Origin: Buxus sempervirens
Lineage: Eukaryota; Streptophyta; Magnoliopsida; Buxales; Buxaceae
Assembly: GCA_947561395.2 (NCBI GenBank)
Contig: OX387190.1
Span: 12,704,858-12,768,857, forward strand
Length of the DNA: 64,000 nucleotides
Direction of reading: 5' to 3'
Part shown: positions 19,953 through 29,645 of the stretch, piece after piece
How the letters are laid out: every line of letters begins with the position of its first letter
Position numbering within the stretch: the stretch's first letter is position 1
Program-made: the position numbers and the translations under genes
The notes under the pieces: generated by a model
Told to the model about the DNA's origin: nothing
The model's input: the letters and a program-made list of their open reading frames with translations, nothing else
Databases searched by the model: none

Positions 19953-22900
19953 TCAAGGAAAATACCTTTTTACTGCATCAGAGTTAATTGGCTCAGGAAA
20001 ATCTGTCCCATCCATTTCTGTCAAGATGAGTGCACCCCCTGATAGGACCTTCTTGACGACATACGGCCTTTCCCAATTTGGCTTGAACTTACCACGAGGA
20101 TCTTTCAAAAATGGTAAGATTTTCTTTAGCACTAAGTTTCATTCTTGGAAGGTTCTGGGCTTCACCTTCTTATTGTAGGCCCGGGCCATTCTCCTCTGGT
20201 ACAATTGGCCATGACAAAGCGCCTTCAAATGCTTCTCTTCTATCAGGTTGAGTTGATCACTTCTTGACTGTATCCATTCAGCTTCTTCCAGTTTAGCCTC
20301 TATGAGCACTCTAAGCGATGGGATTTCTACTTCCATTGGCAAGACTGGTTCCATCCCATAGACTAGGGAATACGGGGTTGCCCCAGTTGAAGTCCGGATT
20401 GAGGTTCTGTAGGCATGTAGACCAAGTGGTAGCATTTCATGCCAATCCTTGTAACTCACTACCATTTTTTGAATGCTTTTCTTTATGTTTTTGTTTGCTG
20501 CTTCTACTGCCCCATTCATCTTTGGTCTGTACGGAGTTGACTTGTGATGGGTGATCTGAAACTGCTCACACATCTTCTTCATGTCCCTGTTCTTAATATT
20601 TGAAGCGTTGTCTGATACTATGGCACTTGGCAGTCCATAGCGACAAATGATATTGTGCTTCAAAAATTTAATAACATGGTTGCTTGTGATATTTGCATAC
20701 GAAGCTACTTCAACCCACTTAGTGAAATAATCAATTGCCACCAGGATGAATTTGTGCCCGTTCGATGCTTTAGGGGAAATCATGCCGATGACATCTATGC
20801 CCCACATGGAAAAGGGCCATGGTGATGTCATGTTGTGCAACTCACTTGGGGGTGCACGCTTGTTATCTGCATATATCTGGCATTGGTGACACCTCCTGAC
20901 ATGTATACAACAATCATGCTCTATGGTCGACCAGTAGTATCCCAACCGCAGGATCTTCTTTGTCAGCATATGTCCGTTCATATGGGGTCCACAGACTCCT
21001 CCATGTACGGTCTCGATTAACCTTTCTGATTCAGCCTTAGCAACACATATGAGCAGAATATCGTTGTGTGATTTCTTGTACAAATGTCCATCACTTAGTA
21101 GGAATTGACCGGCTAATCTCTGTATTGTCCTTTTCTTAGTAGAAGTGGCATTTTCTGGCAAACTCCGATTGTTCAAGAAATTTTTGATGTCTTGAAACCA
21201 TGATGCTTCTTCTTCGGGTGCTCCCTCTAGAACGAGACAATAAGCTAGTTCATTTCTGACCTCAATCTCTAGTGGTTTGATGTCTATCCCTTCTGGCATG
21301 CTGACCATTGAAGCCAATGTTGCTAGAGCATCTGCGAACTGATTCTTGGCCCTTGGCATATAGTTGAAGGAAATTCGAGTAAAGTTTGTGCTTATTTCTT
21401 CCAAATACTGGTGATAGGGGATCAATTTGTGATCCTTGGTTTTCCATTCACCAGTTGTTTGGAAGATGATAAGACTCGAATCTCCGTATACGTCAAGTTC
21501 CTCCACTTCATGATCTATGGCGGCTTGCAACCCAATTATACATGCTTCATACTCTGCAATATTATTGGTGCATTGGAATCTCAGCTTCACTACGATTGGG
21601 ATGTGAGACCCATCTGGCTTGACCAAAACAGCCCCTATTCAATTTCCATTCATGTTGGCGACCCTGTCGAAGAACATTTGCCAAGAGCTTTCACTTTCCT
21701 CCTCTTCAGTAAACAAGATTGCCTCATCAGGAAAGTTGGCCTTCAAAGGTTGGTATTCTGGCAAAGGATGTGCAGCCAGGTGATCAGCAATGGCTTGACC
21801 CTTAATTGCCTTCTGAGTGATGTACGTGAGGTCAAACTCGGATAATAACAACTGCCACTTCACCGTTCTGCCAATTAGTGCTGGTTTCTCAAATAGATAA
21901 TTCAGCGGGTTCATCCGGGATATCAATAATGTGGAGTACTAAGGAAGTAATGCCTTAGCCTCTGAGTTGCCGACAATAGAGCACAACAGGTCTTTTCCAA
22001 TGGTGAGTACTTGGCTTCATATTCTGTGAATTTTTTACTCAGATAGTAAATTGCCCTTTCCTTTCTACCAGTCTCATCATGCTGCCCCAAGACGCATCCC
22101 ATCAACGTTTCCAACATTGACAAGTACAGGATCAGTGGTCTTCCTGGAGTTGGTGGCACTAGCACAGGTGGATTCAACAAATATTTCTTTACCGTATCAA
22201 AAGCTTGCTGGCAATCCTCATTCCAAACCGTTGGATGGTCCTTTCTCAAAAGTTTGAAAATTGGTTCACAGATAGCAGTGAGTTGTGCTATGAACCGGCT
22301 TATGTACTGAATCCTTCTCAAAAAACCACGAACTTCCTTCTCGGTTCTGGGTGATGGCATCTCGATTATGGCCTTGGCCTTAGCCGGGTCAATTTCAATT
22401 CCTCTTCGGCTCACAATAAATCCCAGCAACTTTCCTGATGCAGCCCCAAAGATGCATTTAGCCGGGTTAAGCTGTAGACTGTGCTTCCTGAGTCGATCAA
22501 ACACCTTCTTCAGATTGATCAAGTGGTCCTCTTCTTTGCATGATTTGGCAATCATATCGTCCACGTAGACCTCCATCTCCTTATGGATCATGTCATGGAA
22601 TAGTGCTGTCATGGCCCGCTGGTATGTTGCCCCAGCGTTCTTAAGCCCAAACGGCATGATTGTATAGTGGAAGGTGCCCCAAGGTGTAATGAACGCTGTT
22701 TTCTCTTGATCTTCCTTAGCCATCTTGATCTGATTGTATCCAGAGAAGTCGTCCATGAACGAGAATAGGCTATGTACTGCAATATTATCAACCAGAATGT
22801 CGATATGTGGAAGTGGAAAATCATCCTTTGGGCTTACCTTGTTCAGATCTCTATAGTCCACACACATTCTAACTTTCCCGTCCTTCTTTGGTACTAGCAC

Positions 22901-23698
22901 TATGTTTGCGAGCCACTCGGGGTATGTGGAGACTGTCAGAAATCCTGCTTGGAATTGCTTGACCACTTCGTCCTTGACCTTCAGGGTGCATTCAGGTTTC
23001 AATCTTCTTAGCTTCTGCTTGATTGACTTAATCCCTGGCAAAATTGGCAATTTGTGCACCACCATGTCAGTGTCCAGCCCCGGCATGTCCCGATACGACC
23101 AAGCGAACACATCCTTGTAATCTGCCAAAAACCGTGTCATTTCACCACGCTGCACATCAGATAGGTATGCCCCGATTTTCACTATTTTTGAGTCATCTTC
23201 TGTCCTAAGATTTATTGAAATGGTCTCCTCAATATTAGGTTGGACCCCCTTTTCATGACGTTCCAATTGATATTCAATTTCTTTTGGAACGTCTTCTTTT
23301 TCGACTTCGGTCTCTTCTTCGATCCCCATGAGATCAAAGTCGAGCTCAAAGTCGAATTCATATTCTTCAACCTGGTCCAATTCGGTTTGCTTATATGGTT
23401 CATAAGTGGTTTGGACCTTTTTGAAAAAATTAAAATTTCTAGAAAAAATAGAAAAATCTTTTTGGGTTTTTTGTGAGCCTTCTAAACATAATTCCTCTGA
23501 AGACGAAGGCTCATTAGGACCTTCAGGGAAATGGCATTCCACTATTGGAGTTTTTTTGGAAGCTGCGTTAGTTTGCCAAACAAACGCTGCTTCAAAAGTA
23601 AGGGGAGTTTCCTCCCAATTGTTTAATACAAAATTTTCGGGAGCAGGGGAAATTGTACAAGCCTGCTCTTCAAACCCAGAATCCGATGCCATCATCAC
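19953..23698 (-). pseudogene. pol of element 2: RT, RNase H, archaeal-type RNase H, integrase
   Basis: On the minus strand, in order: an acidic linker, reverse transcriptase (MCVDYRDLNKVSPKDDFPLP, MPFGLKNAGATYQRAM, catalytic YVDD at about 22556-22567), RNase H, a second RNase H of archaeal type (NNIAEYEACIIGLQAAIDHE, GDSSLII), and integrase with an HHCC zinc site (HGGVCGPHMNGH...CHQCQIYAD) and DDE core (GIDVIG, SDNASN, VEAANKN). The integrase C-terminal part runs to a stop at 19953. The additional RNase H places it in the Tat lineage. The product would copy element RNA and integrate the cDNA in the nucleus. It is decayed, with a few interruptions. Confidence 0.85.
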
Positions 23699-23909
23699 CG
23701 GGTGGGTACTGCCCTTTTCTGCTACGGGCTCAGTCCAGATATGACCTCATCTGGGATCTTTACAGCTGTCCAATCAATGAATGGCAAGTCCTCAGCTGCT
23801 TCTGTTTGTAGACACCCCAAATTGCACTAAAAATGAGAAAATAATGAAAACATTAATTAGAATTTAAAACAGGCCAAAAAAAGCATGAAAATCAATAATT
23901 AGAGCCTGG

Positions 23910-24014
23910 ACCGTATTGTATCTACGGGCTAAGTGCGCCCGAATTTTATATACGGGCACGCAGCGCCCGTAATAAATATACGAACATTGTGGGACCGTAA
24001 ATCATTTACGGGCA
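23910..24014. repeat. GCCCG...CGGGC dyads in the solo LTR
   Basis: Dyads include GCCCG...CGGGC, GCCCGTA paired with a decayed arm, and CCGTAAAT...ATTTACGG. They occupy the same U3 position as the TATCCG arrays but have unrelated arm sequence. Confidence 0.7.
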
Positions 24015-24213
24015 AATAAGACTCGTGCGAGTTCTGTTCTTTTCTCGATTTCTGAGCCTTATCTTTAGTCCAATATCCCTTTAAATGAGCGAATTATATA
24101 TTTTATTCGTACGAAATATCTTTGTGGATAAAGGATGGGCATCATCTTGTGTTTAACTCAAACTGAAATTCTATCTTGCCAAACCTTGGACCAACCATAC
24201 CCCTGGGTTTGCC

Positions 24214-24221
24214 TATAAATA
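24214..24221 (+). promoter_or_regulatory. TATA box of the solo LTR
   Basis: TATAAATA in the context GCCTATAAATAGAGGG, about 200 bp after the last dyad and about 107 bp before the splice donor. Confidence 0.65.
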
Positions 24222-24441
24222 GAGGGCATTTCCTCAAGCAAAAGGCCACGAAATTTTGAAGTCCAAGGAATTCTAAGAAGCTCCAAGAGAAGAAGAGGAA
24301 CCCCTGTTGCCTTGCTTGCTCAATCCAGGTAAGTCCCTTTTCCCTTTTATTTTCTGTCTTCAATTCTAGATGTAATAGGATCATCTTTATTGCTGTAGAA
24401 TAAGGCCATATCTTGTATCTAGTATTCCTAAACTTGCCTCT

Positions 24442-24690
24442 AAGTACCTCAAGAGTCTCTCTAGCCGTAAAACGTGAAGAGAGAGCTAGGGGAAAAGAGA
24501 ACAGGTGGATCCCTAGAATAGAACCCCATATCTGTTTTTCTCCTTTTTTCTAGAATAAAGCCTTTGATTGTGATTGTGTAACCAAACCTATCTCCAAGTA
24601 CCTCAAGAGTCTCTCTAGCCGTAAAACGTGAAGAGAGAGCTAGGGGAAAAGAGAACAGGTGGATCCGTAGGGTAGACCCCATGTGCTCTA
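24442..24690 (+). repeat. Tandem duplication (period about 154 bp) in U5 of the solo LTR
   Basis: The block 'aagtacctcaagagtctctc' through 'aacaggtggatcc' occurs twice, starting at 24442 and 24596. Each copy contains CTCTCTAGC...AGAGAGCTAG around CGTAAAACGTG. The Ogre-type LTRs have a related hairpin (CCCTAGCCGTAAAACGTGA) followed by a different one (CCGTTAAACGG). Confidence 0.7.
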
Positions 24691-25626
24691 ATTTGTGAGA
24701 TGTGGCTGCTTTTGATATCTTGATCATGTTTTATTGGTTTTTATGATATATCTGAATGAATCCATGATGTCTATGATGATTATAGCATGATATCCCTACT
24801 TTTTGATAAAATTTGGATTTTTGCCACTTTTGCACCTACAGCACTATTTTCGTGATTTTTGAGTTTAGGCTAGGATCTTGGATTTATCATGATCAATATG
24901 GTAGATCTGGATCCAGAAGCCTGAAAATAAATTCTAGGGTTTCATGATGTGGTTTTTAAATCTTTTTTCATTATTGAGAGAAGACCCTACGGTCTAAGTT
25001 CTCCCCTTTTGATGTTTTTCATCAATGTGGGAATTTTTGGTTTTTATTTCTGGATTTAATGTGAAATATGGGCTTTACCTATGTCCTGGACTATTCAAGT
25101 TCAATTTTGAAATATTTTATAAAAATCATATTTTTCTAGATTTCTAGAATTTGACTTGAAGCCAGATCTTTGGATTTTTCACTTTAAATTGATTTAATTT
25201 GATTTTATCTCAATTTTATTTTGATCATGAAACCCTAGGAATGGTATGATCATATTTGAAAGTTCTAGATCAATCAGACTATTCGTATGAAAAAACCATA
25301 TAATTTTGTCTTTTTGTGATTTTTCATGAATTTTATAGCAAGCCTTTTTTTCTTTGAAAAACATGAACAATACCTGGCAACCACCTTGTGTGGATGAATA
25401 GGGGTGCCTAAGACCTTCCCCTGTTCATAACTTAATCCCCTTACCCATCTCTGGTTGTTTTTTGGGGAGGGTTATTTTTACCCTAAAAATTGCCTTTTGT
25501 GCTTATTTGATATTTTGGTGTCCATTCACACCTAAATTGAATGGTGGCGACTCTTTGTTTAATTTAATCCCGTGTGATGATTAGAGGAAGTCAAAGGAGT
25601 TTTCTGATTTTTTCCCATGTCTCACA

Positions 25627-28560
25627 CTGTTTCATCGCCCTCAGTCATGGTGAAGAAAGCCCCAACCTCTTTGGAGAAGTCTGCCTGCTGCTCTGGATGT
25701 GGCCCAGACCCGCCCAATGTTCCAAGCATAGAAGATGGGTTATAGGGTTGCAGGGTTGGAACAGAAGGCTTTTGGTATGGGTTGATATTGCGGTATGGAG
25801 GTTTGGACTGGTCCATGGGGGGAGACAGTTGGATGATGCAAGAGGGTTTTGGAAAACTGTCCCTTAAATGAGGGAATTTTCCTTTACTTCTTTTCTCTCC
25901 TTCTTCCTGCTTCATCCTTCTCCAGCCTCTGGGTTTAAACCCCAACCCTACTTTAGGGATCAGCTTCTTGGCCCTGATTGGCTCCACCATTCCCTGCAAA
26001 TTTATTCCCAGGCCTTTTCTTGGGTGAAAGTGGTATTTCTCCAGCACTTTCCTTACCATTTTCTCTGCAGTTTTCCCCTTCTTTTCTTTTTTATCATACC
26101 CCCTAGGTATGAAATTGACCGTCTCAAACTGAAACGAGTGGAAAGCAATCTTGTCGATAGTTAAATCCACATTTATTAAGGGTACATTAGGTGACACAAT
26201 GGGAGGCACCAAGTTCTCGGCTAGGACTGTTATCACCCTTTGCCCTCTTATGTATTTTACCCTTTGGTGGAGTGTGGATGGTATTGCCCTAGCCGAGTGT
26301 ATCCACGGCCTCCCTAGGAGCAGATTGAAGGCTGCTGGAATATCCATCACTTTAAATGTGATGTTGAAAATATTCGGTCCAATTGTGACCGGCAGTTCAA
26401 TCTCCCCTAGGGAGTGTGTTTTAGAGCTATCGAAAGCCCTCACTATCCTCCCATTTTGTTTGATCTTTGACTGATCTAGACCAAGCTTAACAAAAGTGAT
26501 TAACGGGCAGACGTTTAACGCCGACCCGTTGTCAATTAAAACCCGTGCGATCATACTGCCCTTACAAAGCACTGTGATGTGCAAAGGGTCAACATGATAA
26601 CACCCACCTGGGCTTATCTCACCTTCGGAGAAACTTATCACATTGTGTGACAAGATTTGACCAACAATTTTGCCTAGTTGGTTTGGATCAATAGTCTGGG
26701 ATACATGTGCACTCTGTAGCACCCTCAACAATGCGTCCCTGTACTTTTCAGAATTCAGCAAAAAGGCCCAGTATTGAAATCTGGGCTGGGACTTTGTTCA
26801 GCTGATCCACAAGATTGAATTCACTTTTCTTAATTATTTTTATGAGGTCTAATGCCTCATTTTCTGCACCCTGGGGGGTGTCTTCTCCCACTTTTGTTTT
26901 TCCTTTCAATTTTCTTTTTTCTTCTGTTTCTTTTTTCTCTCTCTCTTGACTTCTGTCTCTTTTTCTTTTTCTGCTCCTTACACATATTTCCCTGACTTCG
27001 TCATGAGGTTTACCTCTTCCTGGTTCTGGTTCCAACCCACTGGAACCGTAGCCGTGACCCCTTCATTGTAATTCCAGGGTACAGCTGCTTCAGAATAGGC
27101 TAGTTTAGGGACATTAACCACCAACGGCTGGAGTTTGGACCGGGATGTATGGGCCAGTCTAGGGACACTGTAGGATGCAGGAATGTTTACAACCATGGGT
27201 TGGAGCTTGGATTTTGTTAGACTAGAAGACGTGATGGAAGCAGTAGTGGGGTCAAGGTTGACGACCAAGGGAGCTTTTGGTGGCTTGGCTGGAAAGCAGG
27301 TGGGTGGACTGCAATTGAAGACCAAGGGAGGCCTTGCAAGGTTTATTTGGGCCATAAGATAGGAGACCCGGTTCAGAGAGGAACTAATGTCCTCATCAGC
27401 ATGATCATTTTTCTGGGAGACCACATTGACCTCCTCTTCTTCTTTCTCTTGGAAAAAATCAACCTTGACCGAGGTCCCCACGGGAGCTATAAGTTGAGAT
27501 GGGTCAAAGGCCCTTCTCATGGTGGATATGGCAGTGATAGAGTTGGACGGGCCTGCCCCATTGTGGTAAGGCAGAGGGTTCTGCCCGATATCATTTCCCG
27601 ATGGGGCGGGTGCAGCAATATTACCAGGGCCTTCTGATCCAACAGATCCTGGACTGCATGCTTCAGAACCCAGAAAGCATCTGTAGAGTGCCCTGGTGCA
27701 CCCATGTGGAAGTCACAAGTGACTGCCGAATCAAAATTCCTCCGCTTTGTGGCATTCGAGCTGGGCTCCTTCAAGGTCACATATTCCCCTTTCAGCAGGG
27801 TTGGCAACAGTTGGGAAAGAGATACCGGGAGAGGCGTGAAGACTCTACTCCTTGCTACTAACCAGGCCTCCCTCTCTTCCTTAATAAAAGTCCTCCTTGG
27901 GTTTGCAGGCACGGAGGGGGAGAAGTTGGCATTGAGTGGGGTTTGATACGAGTGCTGGGCCTGTTGGGCCTGCTGGGGTGTAGAGATGTTGACATGGAAC
28001 GGTTTCTTGGAGGGAGGAGCCTGTACCAGGTTTACTTCTCCTTCTTTCCTGGCTCCGTTCTTCTTGAACCCCATTCCCTTCTTCTGTGCCAGGGAAGCGG
28101 AGGAATCAGATTGCCCAGTCAAAGTAGAGTAGTCAATGAGCCTTCCTGACCTGACCCCTTCCTCGATCCGGTCTGCCACCTGTACCAGGGTTGAAAAATT
28201 GGTGGTGATCTATCCCACCAGATGGTTGTAGAAGGGCTGCCCCAGTGTCCCCACGAATGTTGAGATCATTTCAGGTTCCAGCATAGGCGGCCTGACCTGG
28301 GAGGCAGCCTCTCTCCATCTCTTAGCATACTACCTTACGGACTCCTCCTTTCCCTTGCTCATTCTCATCATGTTATACCGGTCTGGCACGATCTCCGAGT
28401 TGAACTTGTATTGATCCAGAAATGCATCGGCTAAGTCCCTCCATCTTATGATCCTTCTGTGGTCCACCGTGGCAAACCACCTCAAGGCTGACCTTGTCAA
28501 ACTCCTCTGAAAGAGTTGGATCAATATGCCGTCATCCCGGCCAAACTGGTACAAAGCCCC
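25627..28560 (-). pseudogene. gag-protease part of element 2
   Basis: Minus strand, parallel to gag-pro of element 3. From the right: end of the capsid core (RTDHR-like region, FLDQYKFNSEIVPDRY), a knuckle-like Cys/His motif (CDFHMGAPGHSTDAF), Pro/Ser-rich linkers with repeated LQPMVVN or LQPLVVN, an acidic/basic Lys-Glu stretch, then the aspartic protease (VLIDNGSALNVCPL). A glycine-rich segment (FHPRKGLGINLQGMVEPI) resembles a G-patch. The young copia element begins at 28561 within gag. Decayed, with several interruptions. Confidence 0.8.
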
Positions 28561-28704
28561 TATAAGTGTGAAAACTCACCCTCCTGTTATGGCAAATGAT
28601 TGACAAATTATGTTTCTAATGAAGCTTCAAGATGTGCAGATTAAACAATGAAAATTCAGTAAATTTAGTAAAGAAGAAGAAGTTGGTGCCACCACACTGC
28701 TACC

Positions 28705-28890
28705 ACGCCGCTGCCACCCCCGCTGGCAGCGCATAAGGGAATTCGTGTGTCGAAAGAAAGGTTCGTGCACCTGCCGCGTACTCTCCCGCTAGCAGCGCAA
28801 TTTTAACTGATTCAACTTACTCTGAGCGGGACTTGAGTTCGCTACCAGCCGTCTACATCGATCGGTTCACGACGCTACCAGCGCTCGACG
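28705..28890. repeat. GC-rich dyads in copia U3
   Basis: CGCTGCCA...TGGCAGCG is a clear dyad. Further imperfect ones use CTGCCGCG...CGCTAGCAGC and CTACCAG motifs. They end about 20-200 bp before the TATA-like box, the same arrangement as in the unrelated gypsy LTRs. Confidence 0.6.
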
Positions 28891-28907
28891 CGATCTGAGT
28901 TTTATTC

Positions 28908-28915
28908 TTTAAATA
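28908..28915 (+). promoter_or_regulatory. TATA-like box of the copia LTR (TTTAAATA)
   Basis: TTCTTTAAATAGACG after the dyad cluster. The inferred transcript start is near 28940, which places all the TGGATT hairpins in the RNA. The right LTR has the same box near 37860. Confidence 0.5.
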
Positions 28916-29139
28916 GACGAGTTGTAATTTTCAATTGAGACTTTTTTCTTTGGATCATTTGTTTTTTCGAATCTTGAGGTGTTTGAGATTCGATCAAATC
29001 TTCTTTAGAGAGTCGGCGATCGAGTGAGGGGGAGATCTGAGATAGATCGCCTGGAATTGAAGACAGTGGATTCTTCTTCAATTCGGAACTTCATCTGATC
29101 GTGTGATCGCCTGGACTGGTGATCGGCCTTGATTGATGC

Positions 29140-29355
29140 GTAGGTGGATTCCTACTGCATTGGATCGTCTCAGTGGATTCTGAGAGGATTGCTGCGATCT
29201 GGATTGATCGTGTCCTGCAGCTTGTGGATTCAAGCTGTGTTGCAGTTCGTGGATTCGAACTGTGGATCACTGGTAAGTGATTGTTTGCGATCTGGACTGA
29301 TCGTGTTCTGCAGCTTGTGGATTCAAGCTGTGTAGCAGTTCGTGGATTCGAACTG
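29140..29355 (+). ncRNA. Six leader hairpins with an invariant TGGATT loop
   Basis: Perfect inverted repeats around the same six-base loop: GTAGG/CCTAC (29140-29155), TCTCAG/CTGAGA (29168-29185), CAGCTTG/CAAGCTG (29218-29237), CAGTTCG/CGAACTG (29243-29262), then the last two types again (29311-29330 and 29336-29355) as part of a 93-bp duplication. Stems are unrelated in sequence while the loop is identical. A nested hairpin CGAGG[CCTGGAT...ATCCAGG]CCTCG follows at 29463-29500, and TCGAATCT...AGATTCGA precedes at 28967-28993. All are repeated in the right LTR (38092-38307). Probably structured leader RNA; whether a protein binds it is unknown. Confidence 0.6.
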
Positions 29356-29587
29356 TGGATTGCTGTTGAGTGAGTCAAATTGTAAAGGTTAAGTATGTAC
29401 TCCTTTGTAATTGTCTTTTCATTCAATAGTGGATTTTGAAGGGTTAGTCGCCTCATATAGACTCGAGGTTTTTCCTGGATCTGGATCCAGGTTTCCTCGT
29501 ATAATTCTTTGTGTACTGTTTCCGCATTGTTCAATTCTGAATTGTTATAGATCATGGACCTTAAGAGTAGTCCTCTACTCTTTCAAG

Positions 29588-29600
29588 TGGTATCAGAGCC
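29588..29600 (+). promoter_or_regulatory. Primer binding site, initiator-Met tRNA type
   Basis: TGGTATCAGAGCC begins two bases after the 5' LTR, the standard copia primer site. Confidence 0.9.
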
Positions 29601-29645
29601 TATTCACTTTGAATTGCTATACATAGTGTGATCTAGATCTATAGC

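Larger units (their letters stand above)
23817..25626 (+). mobile_element. Solo LTR of an Ogre-type family, target duplication CTGTT
   Basis: 1,810 bp starting TGTAGACACCCC and ending TGTCTCACA, flanked by CTGTT on both sides (23812-23816 and 25627-25631). It lies between the protease and RT parts of element 2. It belongs to a different subfamily from elements 1-3: its dyads are GCCCGTA-type (23910-24014), with TATAAATA at 24214-24221 and a donor after 24328. No internal region remains, so it arose by LTR-LTR recombination. Confidence 0.9.
28561..29585 (+). repeat. 5' LTR of the copia element
   Basis: 1,025 bp ending CTCTTTCA just before the primer site. U3 has dyads built on CGCTGCCA...TGGCAGCG (28705-28730) and looser GCTACCAG/CGCTAGCAGC copies (28768-28890), then TTTAAATA at 28908-28915. 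R-U5 carries the TGGATT-loop hairpins (29140-29355). Confidence 0.93.

Noticed and set aside
19921-20178. 85-codon plus-strand frame
   Set aside because: Antisense shadow of the integrase C-terminal part of element 2.
28561-28566. Copia LTR start placed at the TGTGAAAAC six bases further in
   Set aside because: The right LTR begins TGTAAGTGTG directly after the polypurine tract, and only the 28561 boundary gives the exact GCCCC target duplication.
29091-29555. 154-codon minus-strand frame in the copia LTR (and its copy at 38043-38486)
   Set aside because: It lies antisense over the hairpin array; its internal peptide repeats come from the duplicated TGGATT hairpins, and it is intact in both LTRs only because the LTRs are young.
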